A stretch of 64,000 bases of DNA from the NCBI GenBank assembly GCA_028023455.1, contig JAQFVV010000971.1, forward strand, positions 79,626-143,625, written 5' to 3'. The number at the start of each line of letters is the position of its first letter. Within the stretch, counting starts at the first letter, position 1. The notes below the pieces were generated by a model. That model searched no databases and was not told the DNA's origin. It was given only the letters and a program-made list of their open reading frames with translations. This DNA is from Epiperipatus broadwayi (Eukaryota; Onychophora; Udeonychophora; Euonychophora; Peripatidae). The translations under genes were made by a program, and so were the position numbers. Below are positions 12,310 to 24,144 of the stretch, in pieces.

Positions 12310-12606
12310 CTAGCTGTATTTTTATATTGGACTATTTCCATCATCTAATACATGTGTTGAATATCTTTAGAAAAGTTTAATTTTATTTTAAATATTCCAA
12401 ACACATTCAACTATTAGTACTATCACAGCAAACAGGTTAGTATATGCACAATTTTTGAGAGGTATTTTTCTCCCCTCTTCTTCAGGTGTTGCTGGCCTGA
12501 TCAGTGGCAGTACTAGCATGGGATTTGAACCTGGCTCCTTAGATTCTTTATTATTGAATTTTAAAGTAACACTCTAACCAACTGAGCCATACTGCCAAAG
12601 GCAACA
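12310..12606 (-). mobile_element. tRNA-headed SINE (SINE-1), minus strand
   Basis: On the minus strand the head reads TATGGCTCAGTTGGTTAGAG (A-box-like) and then GGTTCAAATCCCATG (B-box-like), the internal Pol III promoter of a tRNA. The body contains GGCCAGCAACACCTGAAGAA and the tail ends in GATGATGGAAATAGTCCAA. A second copy with head, body and tail in the same order is at 51990-52285. Only the head-to-tail order and the Pol III boxes are seen; the SINE class is an inference. It lies just downstream of the Penelope-like element on the same strand. Confidence 0.75.
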
Positions 12607-12649
12607 ATATGTAGTAATTTCATATACTTTTCTATGAGGTTCATCCTGA

Positions 12650-13685
12650 TTTCTCCACTTTTTCCTAAGAGCAAAGTTGATTAGTGGCTTCCATACATTA
12701 TGTATAGTCACACTAGGTTGGCTTATGAGATTTGTTGCCATTGTCATGTGACCAACTTTTTTAAATTTTCTTCTTTGTACCTTTATTTTCTATCCAATAT
12801 TTTTGTATTTTCCCAACTGAACTATGTTCATTCGTACATACATGGTTTGCTACCTTAGACATATCTGTTTTCTCTCTTCTAATCATCAGTTTATGTTCTT
12901 GTAAGTGCTTTTCAATGGGATGACTGGTCTCACCAATATATATGTTCTTCCATATTCACATGGTATTTCATAGATGCAGTTTTTTCTTTTCAGCATTTCA
13001 AGTTGTAGATGTTAGAAATCCTCATATTGTGGTATGGCTCTGGAAAGCTGTTCTGATGTTATACTGATTGCAGATTTTCCTTAATTTGTCTGCTATTTTT
13101 GGAATGTATGGATACACTACAGTACCAATAATTGTCTTTTCTCTTGATGGTTATTTTTGTTGTCTATTTAACGTTTTGTTAATAACAACTGATGGATAAA
13201 CATTTTGAATAAGAGTTTGCTTTATATAGATCTTTTCTTTTTCCAAATTGCTGGTTTCTGAACAAACTTCTTTTGCTCTGTTCCACAGTGATAGTATAAC
13301 TCCATGTTTTGTGTTTCTGGTGTGATTGGATGTATAAGCTAGATATTTTTCTGTATGTGTAGGTTTTTAGTAAACTGTAGGTTTGATTTTGCCATGAAGG
13401 AGTCTTGTCCCAAGATCATCTAAAAATGCCAATTTTTGTTCTTGTTCTGCTTCTATTGTGAATTTAATTGTAGGGGATATGTTGTTGATGTGTGTCCAGA
13501 AAGTTTGTAGTAATGCTTCACCGTGTGGCCATACAACAAATGTATCATCCACATAGCAAAGCCAAACTTTAGGTGTATATGGAGTAGTTTTTATGGCTGT
13601 GGTTTCAAGTTCTTCCATGTAAATATTGCTAATCAGGGGAAACAATGGTTTGCCTTTGATGCTGCAGGAAATTATCAATTACTAT
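12650..13685 (-). pseudogene. Penelope-like element: RT core plus GIY-YIG endonuclease, broken
   Basis: The minus strand at 13678-13367 encodes an RT segment with LISNIYMEELE, WLCYVDDTFVVW (the YVDD catalytic box), a following INNISPTIKFT block and KLAFLD. After a stop, the frame continues with KPTHTEKYLAYTSNH-like and NRAKEVCSE-like sequence. Downstream, at about 12985-12830 in another frame, YEIPCEYGRTYIGETSHPIE is the GIY-YIG-type nuclease signature and a TNEH segment follows. RT followed by GIY-YIG is the hallmark order of EN-positive Penelope-like elements. The copy lacks RT motifs upstream of about 13685 and is frameshifted, so it is inactive. Shadow frames on the plus strand have no meaning. 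Confidence 0.85.
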
Positions 13686-14880
13686 TAATTGATAATCTCT
13701 CTGAGGCTAAATAATTTTTTTCCATTACCTATAATAATTATTTGTTGGGATTTATTGTTGAACTAAAAGGGCATACATTATAGAAATAGAAACAAACTAT
13801 GTTTTCATGTGATATGTGCTGTCAATAGAAAACTAAACACCTATTTTATTTTTATCATAATATCTGTAAAACTACATGGACATTTACTCTTATCACTTTG
13901 GATGTTATAAGGCTTAATTGTTTGATTTATAATGAAAATTTTGGCTGAAATTCAAACTCAAACCAGATTACTTGTTATAAAGAAATAGGGTGATTACATT
14001 TCTATTGACAGCACATGAAGATGTAGTCTTTTTTCCTGTTTATTACATATATATGTTTAGTGTTGTGTTTATTAGATATACATATATGCGTCTGTGTTTT
14101 TCTACTACTTTTATTGGTTTGATCAAAATATTTAAGTTATTATTATATATAATCTTAGATGTTAATAAAAGTATAAAATAAATTGTGTATTGACCTAGAG
14201 TTCATAAAATATTTGTGTACCAAAAGCAACTGAAATGAAGGGTGATTCATGAATTTTGAGTTCCAGAATCTGCCATTCAACCACTGCACCAAATTGTTCA
14301 GAACATGATATGAGAAGGATATTTTGGTAGTGAAAATTTGGTCCACTTAAAAATGGAAATTTTTTCCTTAAATTTTATAATAGTAGTCTTTAGAATAGCA
14401 TTTTAAGTGAGACACCAAAATATAATTTAAAGTAATTGGGTTCAAACTTTAACAAATTAACAGTAAAGACAAAACACTTTATTCTATTGATTTCAATACT
14501 TACAATATGCTAATTTTGTGTATTTATTTAAAAGTTGACCTACATAAGATTTTTGATATTCTGAAAGCAGTCTATAAAAAAGTAATAAATGTTCAAATCA
14601 TTCAAGTGCTTCATCAGTCAGTGATGTTTTGATGAGGATGAGGATCAACTGGAGAATATGCATTAGTTTGAAAATCTTGTTTGCCTTGTAAGTTGACTTG
14701 TGGGTTTAAATACAGTTCAGATGAAAACAGTAAAGGAATAAGTGAATAGCTTTATTGTTTGGGAATTCATATGAAGATTGAGACTACTGGATACATCACA
14801 ACTAGAATTAATCTAAGGTCTTTATGCTCCAAAGTCTGATATTCTATCACTGCACTAAACTGCACAGGGAAAGTAATAAC
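13686..14880. other. AT-rich, no recognised gene
   Basis: Nothing identified. Open frames at 13990-14181 and 14155-14346 lack any domain. Confidence 0.35.
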
Positions 14881-14929
14881 TGAATAATCAAAATAAAAAT
14901 CATAGATCACATGACCCTATTTTCTTAAG

Positions 14930-15190
14930 CTTGTAAGTTATAAACAATGAGGATTGCCAATTCCTCAACAAGCTTTGTGTTAAATGCTTAGCCAGAGAAA
15001 GCATTTAAAATATCTCTGACAGGAATCCCCCCCCCAAACCCCTGACCATGGTTTCATGCTATGGCACTCCTCAGAGAGGTGCCAGGGTAGGTTCAGACAC
15101 TAGATCTAACTAAAAGTTATCTATTGAGTGGAAAATGTGAAATTTTCAGATACCTACATGTCTTCAAACCCAGCTATCCATATCTTATTC
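14930..15190 (+). repeat. Dispersed repeat copy (AACAAGCTTTG...TCTGAAATTTTCAGA family)
   Basis: Shares CAACAAGCTTTGTGTT-like, CCTCAGAGAGGTGCCAGG and GTGAAATTTTCAGATACCTA blocks, in order, with two further copies at about 26600-26800 and 26955-27155. It contains a poly-C tract at about 15027-15035. Family and mechanism unknown. Confidence 0.5.
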
Positions 15191-15849
15191 CTTAAGAGTT
15201 CATAAGAAGTTCAAGAATTAGAAATAACATTAATTAGAACCGATCTAAAGAATCTTACATATCCATGGTTAAACCTATAACACTGCACTAAAACAAGCAA
15301 TGGAGATAGTTAAAAATAGTGGCTTTTGTGCTCAAGAATTTATAAAACTTTGAATGCAAAAGCATGACAAAGTTAAGTTGATAACCTTAAACCATGACCT
15401 CTAAAGTCTGACATTCTCCCAATGCATCGAACCACATATGGCAAATTAAAAAATAGGGTGTTGTATGCTTTAACTTAGTTCATTGATTGTAGTGTTACTA
15501 TTTTACCAAATTTATTACATAAAAGGGTTATTAGCCCTAACAATGTGATATAAAGGCAACTAAGTTAATGATTTGACAATTGGATGGCAATACGTACTAT
15601 GAAGTTATTGGATATAATGACATTGAGTCTACTATTGTAAAGAGAAAATCTTTTGAATTGGAACTGGCTGTCAGCTGAAAGCAATATAGTTCACAAAAAG
15701 TATTTTATACTACTAAACTTGAGCATAGTTTTATGACGAAGACCCTTTCCATTTACATTTAAATATTATTTTTAAAATATCCCAAAGAGGTTAGATGTAA
15801 TTAAAATGAGTTTGAAAACAGACTTTCAATTCCCCTTTAATTATATATA

Positions 15850-16255
15850 TTCAAATATTACATATTCAGCTTGTATTCTGCCCCTTCCTTGGTGTACTTA
15901 AATGAACATATTAAAGTTCTACATATAAGGGATCAGATTGACTTAAGGTCAAAATTGGCATGACAATAATATTGGCATCAACAAGAGCTTTGATCATTTC
16001 ATAATAAGATTTTCAATGACATGGATGGCTAAAGAGTTGCAGATTGGAGAAAATTGAAGCCTGTCCATTAAAGTTTGTAGATTTTCTATCTTAATATAAA
16101 CTGAACCTGATTATATATATGTGTTGGAAATGATCTGAACCAACTGATAAGTGCTGGTTCAGCACAAAATACATACATTGGAGAACATTTATCTTTTTCA
16201 CATGTATATGGACATGTGTAATGGTTATGTAGGATAGTGAATGACTGAAGGATGC
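15850..16255 (-). repeat. FB2 fold-back family, single arm
   Basis: Contains GACAATAATATTGGCATCA, CAATGACATGGATGGC, TGTCCATTAAAGTTTG and TTTTTCACATGTATATGGAC in the same order as the right arm of the FB2 element at 25415-26215. The opposite arm is absent. No coding content. Confidence 0.6.
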
Positions 16256-16261
16256 TTGAAA

Positions 16262-16710
16262 TTATGTGTTAAAATTTCTTTTAAAAACAAACTTCATGCA
16301 TGTTGTGTAGGTCATGTGATGTATTATTGATAAATCAAAAGTATAAAAAATTAATAAATGTTTGAAATCCAGGCACTTTTTACAAACCTGGAGATATTTT
16401 TTCATTCGAGAAAACAAAAAGAAATCACATGGAGTGAGTTCGAATGAATGTGTCTGATGAATAAGCAGAGACATGCTGAATTTAATTAAAAATTGTTTTA
16501 CCTTCTAAGCTTTGTCTGTATTGTTGTGATAAGAGCAAGCATGTTTTAATTTGGTACAAAATGGGATGTTTATATTTTACAGCACCACACAAAAATTTCA
16601 GAACTTGTAGGTTCTAAATGCCTAATAATTTCAATTAATTCTGAGTGAATAATGCCATTTGCATCAAAAAAACATTCGCATTATTTTGACATTGGACTTT
16701 ACTTACCACA
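16262..16710 (-). pseudogene. Mariner-like transposase, decayed catalytic C-terminal part
   Basis: Minus-strand frames give KSNVKIM, MFFDANGIIHSEL-like (with a one-base shift), a HNNTDKA block in place of the usual HDNAPAH, and HSFELTPCDFFLFSRMKKYL. The last resembles the (Y)SPDL-PCDFFLFPxLKxxL motif carrying the third catalytic acidic residue of mariner (DD34D) transposases. The second catalytic motif is mutated and frames shift at least twice. It abuts the FB2 arm at 15850-16255. Confidence 0.7.
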
Positions 16711-16764
16711 ACTTTTTGGGTATGTGTTAAATTTGACACTTCAATTAAACCACTCATAAACTTA

Positions 16765-17060
16765 TATCATCATCATCATCAACCATTATCAATCCACTGC
16801 AGGATGAAGGTCCCTCCAAGTTTAATCCATCTTCTCTGATATTTAGCATCTCTTCTCCACATCATCCCTGCATACTTTCTTATTTCATCCATCCATCCAC
16901 CTCACATGTGGTCTCTTTCTGGGTCGTTTACAATCTCTTGGAATCCAGTTTAAGATTTCAATTGTCCATCTGTTATCATCTCTTCTAGCAATATGTCCAA
17001 CTCCACTTCAATCTTTTAATTTTTTCAATGAGGTCAGTAACACCTGTTTGTTTGTAAGCA
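16765..17060 (-). pseudogene. RTE-like LINE 3' fragment
   Basis: Near-colinear with the 3' end of the RTE-like insertion at 47445. It starts with the (ATG/CAT)n tail, then the complement of CTGCAGTGGATTGATAATGG, and runs to the GAGGTCAGTAACACC block. On the minus strand it encodes the WRREAKD.....LGETF type C-terminus in broken form, with a small insertion in the basic stretch. It is 5'-truncated at about 17060. Confidence 0.75.
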
Positions 17061-17428
17061 GTTTTAAGCATAATACATGTTTTCCCTGCCATTTTGTCTA
17101 AAAGAAAACAAAATTTCACATTGTTCCAACTTCTCAGCCAATACAAATCAACAAATACATGGAACACAGTTTACTTTGTGACACTACAATTTCACATGGT
17201 GATGTCATTTATGATGTTAGATTAATGTAGAGGGATCTTCACAAGAGATAGATAACTGCAAAAGAAGGTACTACAACAGGTATGCTACAGAGAACAATTT
17301 CAGTTCAAGTTGCAATGTTTAGAGTCTATATAAACATATCAGACCATAGATAAAGGTGAGACCACTTTCATTGTTAAAGGATGTTGCTTTGACCACACAT
17401 TGGGATTGTTGATAGCTTGTTATCATTT

Positions 17429-17856
17429 AAACCAATAAACATCACATGATCACCATTTCTTATGCTTGCTTATAACTGTTATTAAAACAGGTAAAATTCT
17501 CTATACATATTGCTACTCAATGCAAACCAGAGTAATCAATGGATGCCAGAAGGCTTGTGCCTAAAATCCCCTTTAGTGCCTACTCATCCAATATCTCCAG
17601 ACTACTTTCTGGCATGTGGCCTTCATCAGAGAGGAACACGCATCCAATATCCCCAGACTATCAGTGAGGGTGCCTTGGATCTGAGAGCACTGCACCTAGC
17701 ACTGCACCTCACTGACAAAGGCTGCAAGCCAGAAACTAGTCTGGAGATATTGGATGAGTAGGCACTAGATGGGGATTTCATGCACAAGCTTTCTGGCATC
17801 CATTAATTACTCTGGATTACACTGAGTGGCAATACATATAGAGAGTTTTTCCTGTT
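17429..17856. repeat. FB1 palindromic repeat, two arms
   Basis: The 5' end AAACCAATAAACATCACATG is followed by TTATGCTTGCTTATAACTG and TTAAAACAGG. The first arm runs to about 17630 and an inverted second arm ends GAGAGTTTTTCCTGTT. The centre is rearranged: a piece of arm (CATCCAATATCCCCAGACTA) is duplicated at 17641-17660. An approximate 13-bp flank (11/13 identical) occurs at 17416-17428 and 17851-17863, overlapping the element end. The 83-codon frame inside is arm sequence, not a gene. Confidence 0.75.
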
Positions 17857-17863
17857 GTCATTT

Positions 17864-18470
17864 ACATTTATAAACCTATTAAAGCTCTGAGTAATCTGCT
17901 TTATTATCTTAGTTCCCCTTCATATATATATATATTATTTCGAAACAACTATTATTTTTTTTAATTTTGAAGAAAACTTTTAAAATAGCTGAAAATTAAA
18001 TGTAAAGCTTTTCATTGTTATTTTATTTATTACTATTTTATTCAGTTTTTGGCAGAAATTAAGAAGTAGGAGAGAATTTCAATCCGACTTTTATTTAGAG
18101 CCAAGAAAATTTGAGAGATCTGTAATGATTGAAAGCAAACAAAAGTAAAACAAAAATCATGAGAAGGTGATGTAAAATATGTATTAATATTTAAAAAAAT
18201 AGAAGAAAAAATAAGGAAGAAAATTGACATCTATATTATACTATATGATATATGAAGTGAATTTCACACTCTTTTACTGCTTATCTTCACCAGTCTTGCT
18301 CATTTTTATAGTTAGCTGTTCTGTCTTCTATTACATTTTTCAAAATATTTTTTCATCTAAATGTACCGCAGTCAATTTAAAATTTTATATATACAAACAC
18401 ACACACAGACACACACATATATATATATGAAAATATCCCAGAGCATATCATTAGCTGGAAATTCAAATAC
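17864..18470. other. AT-rich, no recognised gene
   Basis: An (AC)n/(AT)n microsatellite lies at about 18396-18428. Nothing else identified. Confidence 0.35.
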
Positions 18471-18475
18471 AAAAT

Positions 18476-18617
18476 CTTCAAATCACCCTTCTAAACATTG
18501 TTTTTTCAGCAACGCCCTCTGTGAATAAATATAAAGTCTGGACTTTATATTTAACTTTATATTTATTCATAGAGGGCGTAACTGAAAAAACATATTGCTT
18601 GTTAGGGTGATTTGAAC
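18476..18617. repeat. ~140-bp near-perfect hairpin repeat
   Basis: TTCAAATCACCCTTCTAAAC on the left pairs with GTTAGGGTGATTTGAA on the right. The inner blocks TTTTTTCAGCAACGCCCTCT and GAATAAATATAAAG pair with their complements, leaving only a few bases of loop (TCTGGA). On the right side the tip carries an extra AACTTTATATTTAT duplication. Few mismatches remain, so it is young or conserved. The 72-codon minus-strand frame across it is a chance frame. Confidence 0.75.
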
Positions 18618-18713
18618 ATCTTATATATACACTTAGATGATCTAACTGAGTGATTACTATTATTATAATTAGTAAACGGTATTTGAAAAAATACAAAGAA
18701 TGAAAAATTTGTT

Positions 18714-18896
18714 GCTTAATTACATAAATAAAAATTACAAAACAATTACTTTGTAATAATAAAAAATTAGGGATGCTTAATTACATAAATAAAAATTACA
18801 AAACAATTACTTTGTAATAATAAAAAATTAGGGATGCTTAATTACATAAATAAAAATTACAAAACAATTACTTTGTAATAATAAAAAATTAGGGAT
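18714..18896 (+). repeat. Tandem repeat, three identical 61-bp units
   Basis: Units start at 18714, 18775 and 18836 with GCTTAATTACATAAATAAAA and end AAAAAATTAGGGAT. I see no difference between the three copies, so amplification is recent or an assembly artefact. An (AT)n tract follows. Confidence 0.9.
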
Positions 18897-18909
18897 TAAT
18901 AATATATAT

Positions 18910-21340
18910 ATATATAATTTATTAAAAATGTGAAAGTTGTTTAGTAATGTCAAACATGAATTTATGCTGAATTCAATCGTTAAAGAAGATCTTTGAAGAT
19001 TTGTAATTTTCTATGCAATCAAAGCTATCTTTAAGAATTACAGAGAGTCTTTTTTGTGTGTGGCAGGACGCAAAATGTGTAAGGCATCTAAACAGCATAA
19101 TTTAGGGTGGCAAATTTGTAGGAACGTAAAGATAAAAAGGTTATTATTTAATTTTATCATATTGCCTTATTTAAACCAATCTACTGCTTGATAAGTTGTT
19201 GAATAGTGTAATATATAAACTTTTAAAATTACCAGACATTTTGGTAAAAGTTTTACTAACAATTTTTTTTTTTATCTATTGAGAGATATGCAATTGATTC
19301 TTTCCCTGTTCTTCAAATTCCAAATCGTAACATATATTATTTATCTTTTTGATTATCTAAAATGTGTAGAATTAACAAAAAACTAAAATAAAAAATATTA
19401 CCTGCTCATTCTTGAGCACAGGATGTGCGTGTGTTTTAAAGCATTTCACAAAGTGATGAACCTATTATTTGCAAAATATGTAGCATAGCTGGTTAATCAA
19501 ACTACACTCAACCTTGTAACTAGCTAATCATCCATATCATTGCAAAGAAAGAAATCAACTATTTCTCACTATGCAGTATTTCATTCCAAAATAGGGGGAT
19601 CATCAGATGTACCTAAAGATTAACATGTCACCCCCTGTCTTTATGTAGCAGAATGGCATTTAATATTTAAGTTAGAAACACGTGATTCTATTCACGAGAA
19701 TGAGAAAAAATAATAATATAAAGAGTTTGTGTTTAATAATTATCTTTGCAAATTAATGACTTCTAAGAGGTAAAATAAAAATAAGGACGAAATAAAAATA
19801 CTTTAATATACTTAGCAGAAAGAAAATATTTATTGACATTGCTTTAAAAAAATTAATATTATATAGAAGATAAAGATTGTCAGATGTAGAAGATAATCCT
19901 ACTTTGAGTGTTTTCTAGTTATTGGTTTGCAAAGCAGGATATTTTTATTAAAAAGATTTTGTGTGTCCCTTAGTAATGAATTCATATTTTTCAGGATCGA
20001 GAGGTATTTTTATAAAAGTAGTTTATACTTATTTTGTTTCAAAACTCACTAGTTCAGTATTTTGATGCCGATTTTAAACTAGCTTGGGTTGGGAGAGATG
20101 GATATTTACCTCATAAATCAGTTTGCTAGTTTATACTTTGGTTTGGTGTATTGCAGAAAACGTATTAAAAATATTCGTGATTTATGTGTTCATTCTACTT
20201 GCATCAAAAGTTTATAGAAGAAAAATTCTGATTTTCTTTTTGAGATCCCAGATTTATGACACAATATATATATACTAAGACCTTGACTGACTATGAAGCT
20301 TAAAAGAAAAAAAAAGATGTTATTAGAAAGACTTAACTTTTACTCACATTTCCAAAAATGACACGTTTATGTTGATATCTTGGATAAATTATTATTTGGA
20401 AAATAAGGCGGTTTTATATATTCAAACATACACATATACGCACAATTAGTTTAGTTTTGCGTTTAGTACATTCCAGAATAAAACCTTTTCATATTAATCA
20501 CTGTATTATCCCGAAACAAACAAGTGTAGATTAGAAGATAGTTTTCTAGACGATCTAAAGTCTCAATTTTTTTTTATAAAGACAAAGATTTAGTATTGAA
20601 TGTATGGCTTTTTTTATTTATTTATATGTCTTATTTACTCAGTCTTTGCTTATTGGCAACATATATAATCTCATTTTATGACTGTATCAAATTTAAAAGG
20701 GCAAAGGTCAAAAAGTGCTTTTAACAAGTATATCTCAGTTCGTCGTCGCAGGAGACGAAACAGGCTCAGGAAGAGGTCGACAGATGACACTAGCTGCGAT
20801 AAGCCGTTTTTGATTGGCAAGGCAATCGGAAAAAAAACAACAAAATAGACAAACGCTAGATTCTAAAGAGGTTGCAATCTGACACAGAGAAACTGTTGAT
20901 TCAGTTGTGGTAAAAGCTTAACGCTTCTGAAATAGTTCAACTGGCGTTTTAGTTCATCAAAATCTGGAAACGGAACGTTTTAAGTTCATATTGAAAAAAA
21001 AAAATAGAAACTCAATATGTATATATTGAACAGTTATTACATCTTTACATTATTTTTAAAATCAACTTGATAAATCCAAATAAGTATTTCTTTTGCTTTA
21101 TGTATAATATGTGCGTGTCGTCAACCCATGGGTTCATCGTCTTTAGATCTATCTATCACCGTAATGTAAACCAGACCATATCGTTTTTAATGTGCGGTCG
21201 TATATGTATATATATGCATGCAATAACAAATCAGTAAATAATTTATAATTATATATATGAAGTTTTTCTATCCAAAGACAGATATTAAAAATTAGGCAAC
21301 TTAATACCTCAATTTAGAAATAATATTTGATTTTTAATTA
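18910..21340. other. Mixed sequence with higher complexity, no recognised gene
   Basis: The part from about 20730 to 21200 is less AT-rich, with more CpG than its surroundings. A possible unique or regulatory stretch, but no open frame or motif supports a gene. Confidence 0.35.
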
Positions 21341-21344
21341 CAGT

Positions 21345-22725
21345 AACAAACTTTTCATGCAGTAGTGCCACCTAATGCAAGCCCTAGGAATCAATGAATC
21401 CAAAAAGGTTTGTGCATAAAATCCCTATCACAAACTAGTTTCTAACTTGTGGCTCTCATCAGTGGGGAGTTTTGGATCTGAGAGTACACTGCAACCAGAT
21501 CTTAGAATCTAATACAAACCTCCAGCAGCTGACTTTTATATCTTTAGTTAACTCAAAAGTTATGAGTCCAAGATGAAAACACAACAATGTTTTCAATCCA
21601 AGGTCATTCACTTATATAGTCACATAGATCTGAACCCAGTTTAATATATATATATATATACATTTTGGTGTTTTGGGTTTTTTAAATTTGTTATCCTATG
21701 ATCAACCATTAAAACATGATGTGATCACAAACTCTCCATACAATAGTTCTACACAATACAAGCCTTAGTAATCAATGGTTCCAGAAGGTTTGTGCATAAA
21801 ATACCTATCCAGTGCCGCCTACTCATTCAATATTATGAGACTAGTTTCTAGCTTATGGCTATCATCTGTAAGGAGTCTTGGATCTGAAAGCACTGCACCT
21901 AGATTGTAGGATCTATTGAAACCCTTCAGCAGCCACTATTTACCTCTTTCATTAACTATAAAGTTATGAACCCAAGATGAAAACAAGATTGTCAATTCAA
22001 GATCATTCACTTATAATTAAGAGTTAAAAAGTGGCTGCTGGAGAGTTGCATTAGATCCTAAAATCTAGATGCAGTGCTCTCAGATTCAAGGCTCCTCACT
22101 GATGAAAGCCACAAGCTAGAAACTAATCTGGGGATTTTGAATGAGTAGGCACTAGATAGGGATTTTATGCATAAAGCTACCTGCATCCATTGATTACTCT
22201 GGCTTGCCCGGAGTGATGCTAATGTATGGAGATTGCCTCTGTATAAACAGCTTGTGTAAGCATAAAGAATGATCTTGTGATGTTTGGAGGTTTAATACCA
22301 ATGCCGTCTCAACAGAATTATGATGACTGATTATTAAAGAACCAAAGACACCTGAGTTCAGATCTATATGGCTATATAAGAAAATGAACTTGAATTAAAA
22401 AATTATTGTGTTTTTATTTTGGACTCAAAGCTCTGTAGTTAACTAAATAGGTAAAAGGTGATTGCTGGATGGTTGCATTATATCGTAAGATCTAGGCATA
22501 GAACTCAGTTCCAAGGCTCCTCACCGATGAAAGTGACAAGATAGAAATTAATCTGGGAAATTAGATGACTAGGCACTGCATAGGATATTATGCACAAACC
22601 TTCTTGCATGCATTAATTACTAAGGCTTGCACTGGATAACATTATTGTATGGAGAATTTATTACTGTATTTACAACTTGTGTAAACATAGGAAATGATGA
22701 TCATGTGATGTTTTAATGATTTCAT
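21345..22725. repeat. FB1 element (outer), split by another FB1 copy
   Basis: The outer copy's first arm and central segment occupy 21345 to about 21700. Its second arm resumes at about 22330 and ends in GATCATGTGATGTTTTAATG near 22720. The central segments on either side (GTCCAAGATGAAAACAC... and ...TTTTTATTTTGGACTC) are themselves complementary, so the original hairpin extended through the 'spacer'. The insertion point is close to the hairpin tip. Confidence 0.7.
21722..22312. repeat. FB1 element (inner, nested)
   Basis: Both arms are present. The left has CTCTCCATACAATAG, TCAATGG.TCCAGAAGG and CTACTCATTCAATATT, with inverted matches in the right arm. The right side ends with CAGCTTGTGTAAGCATAAAG and ATCTTGTGATGTTT, the FB1 outer end in reverse. 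It lies inside the outer copy at 21345-22725. Exact ends are uncertain. Confidence 0.7.
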
Positions 22726-24140
22726 CTTATTAATTAAAGTCAGCATTGCTTGCTATTCTTTTAACCCAATTTGTTTTGTCATTTCACTTTTATAAAAACT
22801 AAAGGTCATATCATGTTACCATCTTGTTCTTATTTTTATAATCAGTACATTATCACTCATTTGATCCATTCAGATTAAGTCTGAACCTTCACTCTCTAGC
22901 TGGACAAGTAGTTGGGTTGACTGAGATGCCTGTATGAAAACAAATCTATTTGTAATGATGTGAAAAAAATTTGACATTTAATCAAGTCAGGTCCAATTCC
23001 TAAGATGTAAATATGGCAAGGAAATTTATTAACTATTAAATTATGGGATTCATCTTCATTGTATAATGAACCTTCCATAATTAAAATGTATATAAATGAT
23101 CATAAAAAATAAACCACGAGTGATGTGAGCATTCAAAGAAGGTGTTCATTTTTGTTTTTACTGATAGAATACTCTGATATCATCTTTGCCAATCTTAGAA
23201 GCATAGAAATTTTTGCCAGTTGTCTCATCCCTGAAGGACTTTGTCATCATTATGCTTAGTCATATAGAAGTTGATGCTTTAAACATTTCTTTGCAGAAAA
23301 TGATTTTAAAAATGAATACATACTGGTTTTTGATCTCACCATTAAAACCAGTCACAAAACATGCATGTGCCAATTAATGTCAATTTTAAGTTTTCTGGTT
23401 CCCAAGGCAAGCTGATCTAAATCTTCTTCTTCTTCAACAACATCATCATCTTTTTTTCCTTCTCCTTTTCCTCCTCCTTCTTCTTATTATTATTGTTGAT
23501 GTTGTCGAGTAAAAATATTAAATTACAAAAGTTTTTATTATTACATTCACTTATTAATTCATTTTATATTTTTTTCATTTGTATTCAGAAAACAAAGCTA
23601 TTACAGATGGACTACATATGACAGCCTAGGTGACTGTCTTTGTTGTAACTATTTGGTCTGGCTTAACTACCTCAACTGTGACTAAGTTAGTTCATGCTAG
23701 TATTTATTGATATATATATAACTTTTACTTGTCATCCAATTTAAATATTATTATTTAATTTTCTATTTTACACAGAAGTTTGTTTTTATATGGCGAACTT
23801 ATTATTTAAAAGTTGTATTTTTGAAAGGCAATTTAGTGATATGTGTGTGTGTGGATATTATAAACACTTTAATGCAGTAAAAAAAAATTCTCAATATCTT
23901 ACAGCATTTGCTTTTCATGTTTTGGATACTGACTACCACATAGATTTACCAAATATTAAAATCATATCCATATACAATAATCATGATCAAAAGGCATTTT
24001 GAGAAACTGCAGAAAATTTTAAAAAAGAGAAATTGCATTAATAAGCATGATGAAACAATAAAATTACCAACTATTTGGAAGATTTTTTTAATGCAAATGA
24101 ATATAAAATAAAAAATCAAACTATTCAACAACCATGTGAA
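22726..24140. other. AT-rich, no recognised gene
   Basis: A CTT/CTC-rich pyrimidine tract lies at 23420-23490. The small frames at 22896-23078 and 23790-24002 have no domain. Confidence 0.35.
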
Positions 24141-24144
24141 ACAA

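Noticed and set aside
17510-17761. 83-codon frame with protein-like composition
   Set aside because: It lies wholly in FB1 arm sequence, which is not conserved as coding in other copies.
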